DNA of 64,000 nucleotides from Comamonadaceae bacterium OTU4NAUVB1. GTDB lineage: Bacteria; Pseudomonadota; Gammaproteobacteria; Burkholderiales; Burkholderiaceae_C. The DNA lies in the NCBI GenBank assembly GCA_024372625.1, contig CP099605.1:434001-498000 (forward strand). The letters run 5' to 3'. The notes under the pieces are model-generated. The model was not told the DNA's origin. It saw only the letters and a program-made list of their open reading frames with translations, and did no database searches. The stretch's first letter is position 1; each line of letters starts with the position of its first letter. A program made the translations under genes and the position numbers. Of the stretch, positions 56,973 to 64,000 are shown one piece after another.

Positions 56973-59900
56973 TCAGCCCTTGCGGCCCCAGCCCTGGAAC
57001 ATGCGTCCGAGCAGGCCGACCCGCGCCGGGGCGGGGGCCTCGGCCGCGTCCAGGGCGCCGGGCACCGTCGTCGAGGCGGCGGGCCGGGTCGCGAGCTGCG
57101 CCAGGCTCTCGAACACGTAGCGCCGGGGCTCCACGCGATGGCCCAGCACCTGCTGCGAGTTCTGCACCACGCGCATCGCCATGAGCGAGTCGCCGCCGAG
57201 GTCGAAGAAGTTGTCGTCCGGGCGGATCTCGTTGACGTCGATGTCCAGGGCGCTGGCCCACAGCTGCGCGAGGCGCGCCTGCTCGGGCTGCAGCAGCGCC
57301 GGCGCGCCGGTGGCCGGCGCGGGCGCCGCCGCGCGCGTCGCGGCGGCCTGCGCCAGGACCGCCGCCGGACGTGCCAGGTCGCCCAGGCGCGTCGCCGGGC
57401 TCGCCGCGACGGCCGCCAGGATGTCGAGGAAGCTCTGGCGGAACGCCGCCGCCGTGGCCGCCGTGTAGAGGCTGGCGTTGTAGACGAAGAAGCCTTCCAG
57501 CCCGGTGGGACGGTCCAGCAGCCACAGGCCGAGGTCGTCGGTCAGGCCCTTCTGGAACATCATCACCATGTCGTGGGCGAGCGGGCCCCAGTGGCGCTGG
57601 CGCTCGCGGGTGTCCTGGAACGAGAACACCGCCTGGTAGAGGCCGGCGCGGCGCTGCGCCGTGCCCGCCTGCTGCGTCAGGTGCTGGAACGGCAGGTCCT
57701 GGTGGGCCAGCGCGCCGGTCACCTCGGTGCGCAGGGCGGCGGCGAAGTCGGCGAACGACAGCTCCGGGCGCGCCTCCAGCAGCACCGGCACCAGGCCGAC
57801 GAAGAAGCCCATCACGTCCTCCAGCTCGGGCACGATGCGCCCGCGCACCGGCATGCCGATGCCCACCGCCGGCTGGCCGATGGCGTGGGCCAACGCGGTG
57901 CCGTAGGCGGCCATCAGCACCATGTTGAGCGTCAGGTTGTGGCGCCGGGCCATGTCGCGCAGGGCCTCGGAGAGTTCGCCGGGCACGCTCAGGTGTTCGC
58001 TGCGGCCCTCGCCGGGCGTGCCGGGACGCGCCGGGGTGTCGGGCGCCAGCATCGTCAGCACCGGCGCCGCGGCCAGGCGGGCGCGCCAGTGGGCGCGCTG
58101 GCGCTCGGCGTCGGCGCCCTCGAGCCAGCGGGCCTGCCAGGCGGCGAAGTCGCCGTAGCTCACCGTCGTCTCCGGCAGCGCCGCCTCGGCGTCCCCGCCG
58201 GCGACCAGGGCGCCGTAGAGCGCGGCCATCTCGCGGTAGAGCACGTCGAACGAGTAGCCGTCCCACACCAGGTGGTGCGCCATGAACAGGAAGACGTGCT
58301 CCTGCGCGCCCAGGCGGTAGAGCGCGCAGCGGAACAGCGGCGCCGCGCCGGTGGCGATGGGGGTGTCGATCACGGCCTGCGCGCGGCGGCGCATCTCGGC
58401 CTCGCGCGTCGGAGCGTCGAGCGCGCCCAGGTCCTCGAAGGGCAGTTCGAAGGCCACCGCGTCGTCGATGCGCTGGTGCCAGCCCTCGGCGTTGAGGGCC
58501 GGCACGACGGCCGTGCGCAGCGCGTCCTGGCGGCGCACCACCAGGCGCAGCGCGCGCTCGAACAGCGCCCGGTCCAGCGGGCCGGTGAGGCGGTGGACCG
58601 AAGGCGTGTTGAACGCCGTCGTGCCCGGGTGCAGTTCCTCGGCGAAGCGCATGCGCTGCTGTTCCAGCGTCAGCGGCGCGACGTGGCGGTGGGCTTGGCG
58701 CGGAATGGCGATCTGCAGCTGCGTGCCGCTGGCCTGGATGCGCGCGATCTCGGCGGCCATGCGCTCGGCCGTGGGCGCCTCGAACACCTTGCCCAGCGGC
58801 AGCTGGAGGCCGAAGGCGGTGCCGATGCGCACGGCCAGGCGCGCGGCCAGCAGCGAGTGGCCGCCCATCGCGAAGAAATCGTCCACCACGCCCAGGCCCG
58901 GGGTGTGCAGCACCTCCTCCATCATGCCCAGCACGGTGCGCTCGCGGTCGTTGCGCGGTGCGATGCGCGCCGGCGCGGCCGCCGCCGAGTGCGGCGTGGC
59001 CGTGGGCGCGGGCAGCGCCTTGCGGTCGACCTTGCCGTTGGGCAGCAGCGGGAGCGCCGCGAGCGTCACCACGTGCTGGGGCAGCATGTACTGCGGCAGG
59101 CTCTTGCGCAGGTGCTCGCCGAGCGCGCCGCGATCGATGGCGGCGCCCGCCACGGTGGCCAGGTAGGCCACCAGGCGCACGTCGCCGGGCTTGTCCTCGC
59201 GCGCCAGCACGACGCTGCTGGTCACCCCGGGCAGTTCGTTGCAGCGTGACTCGATCTCGCCGAGTTCGATGCGGTAGCCGCGCACCTTGACCTGGAAGTC
59301 GTTGCGCCCCAGGTGCGCGAGCAGGCCGTCGCTGCGCCAGCGGCCGCGGTCGCCGGTGCGGTAGATGCGGGTGGGCCGTCCGTCGCCCAGGTCGAGCGTG
59401 ACGAAGCGGTCGGCCGTGAGGTCGGGCCGGTGCAGGTAGCCCGTGGCCAGGCCGTCGCCGCCGATGCACAGCTCGCCCGGCACGCCCGGGGGCAGCGGCT
59501 GCAGGTGCTCGTCGAGGATCCAGACGGTGGTGTTGGCGATCGGCCGGCCGATCGACACGCCGGTGCGCCCGACCAGCGCCGGGTCGACGCGCCAGAGCGT
59601 CGACCAGATGGTGGTCTCGGTCGGGCCGTACATGTTCCAGACCTCGCCGGCCGCGTGCAGCAGCGCGTGCGCCAGGTCGCCCGGCAGGCTCTCGCCGCCC
59701 ACCAGCGCCTTGAACGGCACGCGGCGCTGCCAGCCCGCCTCCAGCAGCAGGCGCCACATGCCCGGCGTGGCCTGCAGCATGGTGGCGCCGCTCGCGTGGA
59801 TCAGCTCGCCCAGGGCGGTGCCGTTCATGGCGACCTCGCGCGTGGCGATGATCACCTCGGCGCCCACCGACAGCGGCAGCATCAGTTCGAGCACGGCGAT

Positions 59901-61994
59901 GTCGAAGGACAGCGTGGTCACGGCCACCAGCCGGTCGTTGCGGTCGATGCCCGGCTCGTGGCGCATGCTGCGCAGGAAGTTCGCCACCGCGCCGTGCGGC
60001 ACCGCCACGCCCTTGGGCTTGCCGGTCGAGCCGGAGGTGTAGATGACGTAGGCGACGTCGCCGGGGCGGGCGTCGAGCGCGCCGGGCGCGAGCGCGGCGT
60101 CGGACTCGTCGAGCCAGGCGCGCTCGGTGTCCAGCGCCAGGGTGCGCGCGGCGGCCTCGGGGTGCCAGGCGCGCGGCGCGGTCGCCACGTCCGACAGCGT
60201 CAGCAGCAGCGCCAGGCCGGCGTCCTGGGCGTAGTAGTCCAGGCGCGCCGGCGGGAAGTCGGGGTCCAGCGGCACGTAGGCGGCGCCGGTCTTGAGCACC
60301 GCCAGCAGCGCCATCACCATGCCGGCGTCGCGCGGCAGGCACAGCCCGACGAGCGCGCCGCGGCCGATGCCGCGCGCGCGCAGGGCGCGCGCCAGCCGGT
60401 TGGACTGGGCGTCGAGTTCGCCGTAGCTCAGCGACAGGCCCTCGAAGCGCAGCGCGTGGCGCGCCGGCTCGGCCTGCGCCTGGGCGGCGAAGGCGGCGTG
60501 CATGGTCTGCAGGGCCGCCTCCAGCGGCGGCCAGGGCGCCGGCTGCAGCGAGCGCAGCGCGTCCAGGCCGGCGGCGTCGAGCAGGTCGAGGCGGCCGACG
60601 CGGCGCGCCGGGTCGGCCACGGCGCTGCGCAGCAGGCACTCGTAGGCGTCGAGCCAGCGCGCGATGGTGGCGCGGTCGAACAGGTCGCTGTTGTATTGCA
60701 GCTCGACCTGCATGCCCGTGGCCGTCGGCGCGATGTTCACGAACAGCTCGAAGTTCTCGCAGGCGCGCGGCAGGCTGCCCTGCTCGGCCTCGATGCCGGG
60801 AAAGCTGCCGGCGTTGGGCGCGGCGTCGCGGTCGACGTTGAACAGCACGCTGACCAGCGGCAGGCGGCTCGCGTCGCGCGTCATGGGCAGGCGCCGCAGC
60901 AGCGAGCCGTAGGTCAGGCCCTGGTGCTCGAAGGCGTCGAGCAGCTGGCTGCCCGAGCTGCGCATCAGCGCGTCGAAGGCCAGCGTGTCGTCCACCGCCA
61001 CGCGCAGCGGCAGCAGGTTCACGCAGTGGCCCACCAGGCGCGGCATGTTGGCCGCCATCTGGCCGGCCGCGGCGATGCCGACGACGATGTCGTCCTGCGC
61101 CGTGAGGCGGTGCAGCAGCGCCGCGAAGCCGCTGAAGAGCACGGCGTACAGGCTGGCGCCGGCGCCCGCGCCGGTGCGGCGCAGGGCGTCGATCAGGGGC
61201 CGCTCGAGCGCGTGGTCGATGCGCTGCGAGGCGAAGGTGCGCACCGCCGGGCGGGCGCGGTCCAGCGGCAGTTCCAGCACCGGCAGGCTGGTGCCGTCGT
61301 ACTTGCCCAGCCAGTAGGCGACGTGCGCCTGCATGTCGGGACTCTCGGCCTCGGCCGCCTCCCAGGCGGCGTACGCCGGGTAGCCCGGGGCGGGGTCGAG
61401 CGCCGGGCCGGCACCGATGCGCTCGGCGTAGAGCCGCCCGAGGTCGTCGGCGATCACGCCCCACGACCAGCCGTCGCACACCGCGTGGTGCGCGCTCATC
61501 ACCAGCAGGTACTCCATCGGCGCGAGGTGGTAGAGCGCGGCGCGGAACAGCGGCCCGTTGGCCAGGTCGAAGCGCTCGCGCACGATGGCGGCGCATTCGG
61601 CCTCCAGCGCGCGCTTCTGCTGCGCCGGGGCGAGCGCGCGCAGGTCGTGCTCGGCCAGCTGCAGCGGCGCCGGCTCGCCGATCAGCAGCTGGCTGCCGTC
61701 GCTGGAGAAGGTGGCGCGCAGCGCCGGGTGGCGCGCGACCAGGGCGTCGAAGGCGGTGACCAGGGCCGGCGTGTCGAGCGCCCCGCGCAGGCGCAGCGTG
61801 AGCGACTCGTTGTAGGCCAGCGAGGCCTGCTCGCCGAGCTGGTCGGCCAGCCAGACCTCGCGCTGGGCCTCGGTGGCCGGCGAGGTCTGCTCGATGGCGC
61901 CGGCGGCGAACGGGTCGAAATCGTCCTCTTCACGGGTCGTGTTCATGGTGGCTGAGGCGGCTTCGGCGGCGGGGAGGGGCGAGAAGGAATGCAT
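56973..61994 (-). CDS. non-ribosomal peptide synthetase, C-A-T-C-T
   Basis: 1673 residues. C1 about 35-465 with intact HHAVCDG (169-175); A about 495-995 with YVIYTSGSTGKPKG, NMYGPTET and NGKVDRK; T1 with FFAMGGHSLLA (Ser 1047); C2 about 1105-1530 with intact HHLVWDG (1240-1246); T2 with NFFDLGGDSL (Ser 1603). The ten specificity residues read D-I-L-Q-V-G-M-I-W-K, close to the published glycine code. There is no second A domain and no thioesterase. ATG 61994 or 61946 could be the start. Confidence 0.93.
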   Translation of the reverse strand: MHSFSPLPAAEAASATMNTTREEDDFDPFAAGAIEQTSPATEAQREVWLADQLGEQASLAYNESLTLRLRGALDTPALVTAFDALVARHPALRATFSSDGSQLLIGEPAPLQLAEHDLRALAPAQQKRALEAECAAIVRERFDLANGPLFRAALYHLAPMEYLLVMSAHHAVCDGWSWGVIADDLGRLYAERIGAGPALDPAPGYPAYAAWEAAEAESPDMQAHVAYWLGKYDGTSLPVLELPLDRARPAVRTFASQRIDHALERPLIDALRRTGAGAGASLYAVLFSGFAALLHRLTAQDDIVVGIAAAGQMAANMPRLVGHCVNLLPLRVAVDDTLAFDALMRSSGSQLLDAFEHQGLTYGSLLRRLPMTRDASRLPLVSVLFNVDRDAAPNAGSFPGIEAEQGSLPRACENFELFVNIAPTATGMQVELQYNSDLFDRATIARWLDAYECLLRSAVADPARRVGRLDLLDAAGLDALRSLQPAPWPPLEAALQTMHAAFAAQAQAEPARHALRFEGLSLSYGELDAQSNRLARALRARGIGRGALVGLCLPRDAGMVMALLAVLKTGAAYVPLDPDFPPARLDYYAQDAGLALLLTLSDVATAPRAWHPEAAARTLALDTERAWLDESDAALAPGALDARPGDVAYVIYTSGSTGKPKGVAVPHGAVANFLRSMRHEPGIDRNDRLVAVTTLSFDIAVLELMLPLSVGAEVIIATREVAMNGTALGELIHASGATMLQATPGMWRLLLEAGWQRRVPFKALVGGESLPGDLAHALLHAAGEVWNMYGPTETTIWSTLWRVDPALVGRTGVSIGRPIANTTVWILDEHLQPLPPGVPGELCIGGDGLATGYLHRPDLTADRFVTLDLGDGRPTRIYRTGDRGRWRSDGLLAHLGRNDFQVKVRGYRIELGEIESRCNELPGVTSSVVLAREDKPGDVRLVAYLATVAGAAIDRGALGEHLRKSLPQYMLPQHVVTLAALPLLPNGKVDRKALPAPTATPHSAAAAPARIAPRNDRERTVLGMMEEVLHTPGLGVVDDFFAMGGHSLLAARLAVRIGTAFGLQLPLGKVFEAPTAERMAAEIARIQASGTQLQIAIPRQAHRHVAPLTLEQQRMRFAEELHPGTTAFNTPSVHRLTGPLDRALFERALRLVVRRQDALRTAVVPALNAEGWHQRIDDAVAFELPFEDLGALDAPTREAEMRRRAQAVIDTPIATGAAPLFRCALYRLGAQEHVFLFMAHHLVWDGYSFDVLYREMAALYGALVAGGDAEAALPETTVSYGDFAAWQARWLEGADAERQRAHWRARLAAAPVLTMLAPDTPARPGTPGEGRSEHLSVPGELSEALRDMARRHNLTLNMVLMAAYGTALAHAIGQPAVGIGMPVRGRIVPELEDVMGFFVGLVPVLLEARPELSFADFAAALRTEVTGALAHQDLPFQHLTQQAGTAQRRAGLYQAVFSFQDTRERQRHWGPLAHDMVMMFQKGLTDDLGLWLLDRPTGLEGFFVYNASLYTAATAAAFRQSFLDILAAVAASPATRLGDLARPAAVLAQAAATRAAAPAPATGAPALLQPEQARLAQLWASALDIDVNEIRPDDNFFDLGGDSLMAMRVVQNSQQVLGHRVEPRRYVFESLAQLATRPAASTTVPGALDAAEAPAPARVGLLGRMFQGWGRKG

Positions 61995-62029
61995 GGTCCG
62001 GATCGGGCGCTTCGGAAGGAGGGGACGGC

Positions 62030-64000
62030 TCAGGCCTGCAGCTTCACGTACTTGCCATGGGCGGCCGGATCGGGCACGAACCAGGCGGGCTGGCCGTCCT
62101 TGTCGCGGCCCAGGCGGGCGTCGGGCACCGGCGGGTTGGCGGCGTCGAAGCCGCGCGGCGCGATGGCGCGCCCGGGCAGGAACTCCGCCTGCTGCATCTC
62201 GGCGACCGATTCCTTGAACGCCGACTTGATGGTGGCGATGTCGTCGCGGGTGTGCGCGGTGGTCATGAAGCAGGGGAAGTTGTCCAGGATGTGCACGCCG
62301 CGGCTGCGCATCATGGCGAACAGCAGGTCCTGCAGCGGGTGGTCCTCCAGCCAGCTCACGCGCCACAGCGAGGCGAAGTGGCGGATCTCCAGGGGCGCGC
62401 CGACCTCGCGGCAGAACGCCGTCAGCTCGTCGGCCATGGCCGCGGTGTGCAGGTTGAGCTGCGCCTGCAGCGCGCCGCCGGCGGCGGCCATGTGATCGAG
62501 CGAGGCCTTGGCCGCGGCCAGCGTGAGCGGGTGGCGCACGAACGTGCCGGCGAAGTAGGTCACGCCCACGGTGGGGATCGAGTCGTCGCCGTAGTTCCAG
62601 GCGCCGCCGTCCAGGGCGTCCATGAACTCGCGCTTGCCGGCCACCGCGCCGATGGGCATGCCCCCGCCGATGACCTTGCCGTAGGTGGAGAGGTCGGCGC
62701 GGATGCCGAACATCGCCTGCGCGCCGCCCGGGTGGGCGCGGAAGCCCGTGATGACCTCGTCGAAGATCAGGCAGGCGCCGCTCTGCTCGGTGATGGCGCG
62801 CACCGCCTGGAGGAACTCGCGCGGCTGGAAGTCGGGGCGGCGGCTCTGCACCGGCTCGACCAGCACGGCGGCGAGCTCGTCGGCGTTCTCGCGGATGAAC
62901 TCCAGCGACTCGGGCGTGCCGTAGTCCAGCACGCGCACGTCGCCGAAGACGCCGCTCATCACGCCCGGCGTGGCCGGGATGCCGCGCGCGCCGCGCCCGG
63001 CGCGCACCAGCACCTCGTCGAAGGTGCCGTGGTAGGAGCCGGCGAACAGCACGATGGTGCTGCGCCCGGTGTGGGTGCGGGCGATGCGCATGGCCGCCAT
63101 CACGGCCTCGGAGCCGGTGTTGCACAGCGCGGCGCGGTCGAAGCCGGTCAACTCGCAGATGCGCGCGCTCACGTGGGCGGCCAGCGGATGCTGCGGGCCG
63201 ATCTCGTAGCCCTGGTCGAGCTGGCGGTGCAGCGCCTCGTTGATGAAGTCGGGCTGCCAGCCGAACAGGTTCATGCCGAAGCCGTTGAGCACGTCGACGT
63301 ACTCGTTGCCGTCGATGTCCCAGACGCGCGAGCCCTTGGAGCGGTCGACCACCAATTGGTAGGTGATCTCCTTGGTGGCGGGGCGGAAGCCGTTGACCAC
63401 GCGCGGGTCGGCCATGTGGGGGCGGTTGTCGGCCGTGAAGGCCTTGCTCTTGGCGGTGCGCTCGACGTAGCGGCGCACGAAGGCGTCCAGGCGGGTCTGC
63501 TGGCGGCCGGTGATCTCGCGGTTGGGCGCGGTGTGGATGCGGGCGATGGCGCCGAAGGCCTTCTTGACGTCGTAGCTCACGCCGCCGCTGACCTCGGCCG
63601 GGTCCGCGACGGCTGGGGCCGGCACGGCCACGGGCGCGGTGGCGGCCGCGGGCCCGGGGGGCGCCACGGGCGCGGCCACCGCCATGGGCACGGCGGCGGC
63701 CGGCGCGCCCGACAGCAGCACGAGCTGCTGCTGCATGAGCTGCATCTGCTGGGCGATGAGCTGCTGGAGCATCGGCGCGTCGGCGCGCGGCGCGGCGGCC
63801 GGCGCGAAGGCCGGCAGCGCCACCGCCATCGCCACCGGTGCGGCCACCGGCGCGGCCGGGGCTGCCGTGATCGCCACCGGCGCGGCGACCGCGGCCACGG
63901 GCGCGGCGACCGGCGCCGCCACGGGCTCCGGCGGCAGCGCCTGGTCGAGGTGGTCGACCAGCAGGTCGAAGCTGCGGCAGCCTTCCATCAGCTGGCGGAA
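62030..64000 (-). CDS. PKS/NRPS-associated class III aminotransferase, partial
   Basis: 656 residues visible; the frame runs off the right edge, so the start and any upstream PKS or loading domains are missing. The first ~130 residues are a Pro/Ala-rich linker plus a Gln-rich helix (QQLIAQQMQLMQQQLVLLSG) of a kind seen before aminotransferase domains in hybrid synthases such as mycosubtilin MycA. The GSA-type aminotransferase follows, with NTGSEAVMAAMRIARTHTG, LIFDEVITGFRAHPGG and the PLP Lys in STYGKVIGGGMPIG. It would aminate a carrier-bound beta-keto or aldehyde intermediate, passed to C1 of the NRPS 35 bases downstream. Confidence 0.88.
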   Translation of the reverse strand, partial: FRQLMEGCRSFDLLVDHLDQALPPEPVAAPVAAPVAAVAAPVAITAAPAAPVAAPVAMAVALPAFAPAAAPRADAPMLQQLIAQQMQLMQQQLVLLSGAPAAAVPMAVAAPVAPPGPAAATAPVAVPAPAVADPAEVSGGVSYDVKKAFGAIARIHTAPNREITGRQQTRLDAFVRRYVERTAKSKAFTADNRPHMADPRVVNGFRPATKEITYQLVVDRSKGSRVWDIDGNEYVDVLNGFGMNLFGWQPDFINEALHRQLDQGYEIGPQHPLAAHVSARICELTGFDRAALCNTGSEAVMAAMRIARTHTGRSTIVLFAGSYHGTFDEVLVRAGRGARGIPATPGVMSGVFGDVRVLDYGTPESLEFIRENADELAAVLVEPVQSRRPDFQPREFLQAVRAITEQSGACLIFDEVITGFRAHPGGAQAMFGIRADLSTYGKVIGGGMPIGAVAGKREFMDALDGGAWNYGDDSIPTVGVTYFAGTFVRHPLTLAAAKASLDHMAAAGGALQAQLNLHTAAMADELTAFCREVGAPLEIRHFASLWRVSWLEDHPLQDLLFAMMRSRGVHILDNFPCFMTTAHTRDDIATIKSAFKESVAEMQQAEFLPGRAIAPRGFDAANPPVPDARLGRDKDGQPAWFVPDPAAHGKYVKLQA

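Overview
The window is GC-rich, densely packed chromosomal DNA from a betaproteobacterium, most likely a Comamonadaceae member (Burkholderiales; Variovorax/Acidovorax-like). This rests on recognised gene content and order: ddl-ftsQ-ftsA-ftsZ-lpxC; the RNB nuclease-TonB-aroE-mtgA string; accB-accC-prmA-DUF3426-PfkB; the Lys/Ala-rich histone H1-like protein with its C-terminal AAWPFPTAGKP tail next to nrdB-nrdA; and ampD-pilR-pilS-PP0621-ccsA facing ffh. It was read by eye with no database search. No rRNA, tRNA, CRISPR array, insertion sequence or phage gene was seen.

Layout. 1-5.9 kb: end of the division/cell-wall cluster (ddl, ftsQAZ, lpxC), a 58-residue membrane protein and ruvC. 6-15.3 kb: porin, DUF2809 protein, the minus-strand RNB-TonB-aroE-mtgA group, a YqiA-type esterase and a large Gly-rich lipoprotein. 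15.5-18.1 kb: a LuxR-type response regulator and its membrane kinase. 18.1-30.1 kb: rodA, tldD, aroG with an aromatic-rich leader peptide and attenuator, mpl, an unknown gene, a TlpA-like thioredoxin, accB, accC, prmA, a zinc-ribbon membrane protein and a PfkB kinase. 30.2-35.7 kb: histone H1-like gene, nrdB and nrdA, the latter behind two NrdR-like boxes. 35.9-42.4 kb: ampD, pilR, pilS, PP0621-type protein, ccsA-like gene, ffh. 42.4-46.1 kb: a FixJ-type two-component system with a likely target operon (GlcG/HbpS-type and ankyrin proteins). 46.2-48.6 kb: opgH (mdoH) preceded by a 68-codon ORF that resembles the C-terminal tail missing from this OpgH. 48.6-53.7 kb: miaB-glrK-qseG-like-glrR. 53.8-64 kb: a secreted protein and a biosynthetic operon (aminotransferase module, C-A-T-C-T NRPS, Sfp-type phosphopantetheinyl transferase, two unusual alpha/beta hydrolases) that runs off the right edge.

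How the parts work together. Much of the window serves the envelope: peptidoglycan precursors and recycling (ddl, mpl, ampD, mtgA), septum and elongation (ftsQAZ, rodA), lipid A (lpxC), fatty acids (accBC) and periplasmic glucans (opgH). Four two-component systems lie among these genes.

The most notable regulatory reads are two. First, a Phe/Tyr/Trp-rich leader peptide, terminator and competing antiterminator sit directly before aroG, which fits ribosome-mediated attenuation. Second, a complete sigma-54 control region (GlrR-type TGTC-N10-GACA site, IHF-consensus sites and a -24/-12 promoter) lies between glrR and the opgH operon, suggesting that GlrR controls glucan synthesis here. The right-hand operon looks like an undescribed hybrid pathway; its PKS or loading part must lie beyond the window.
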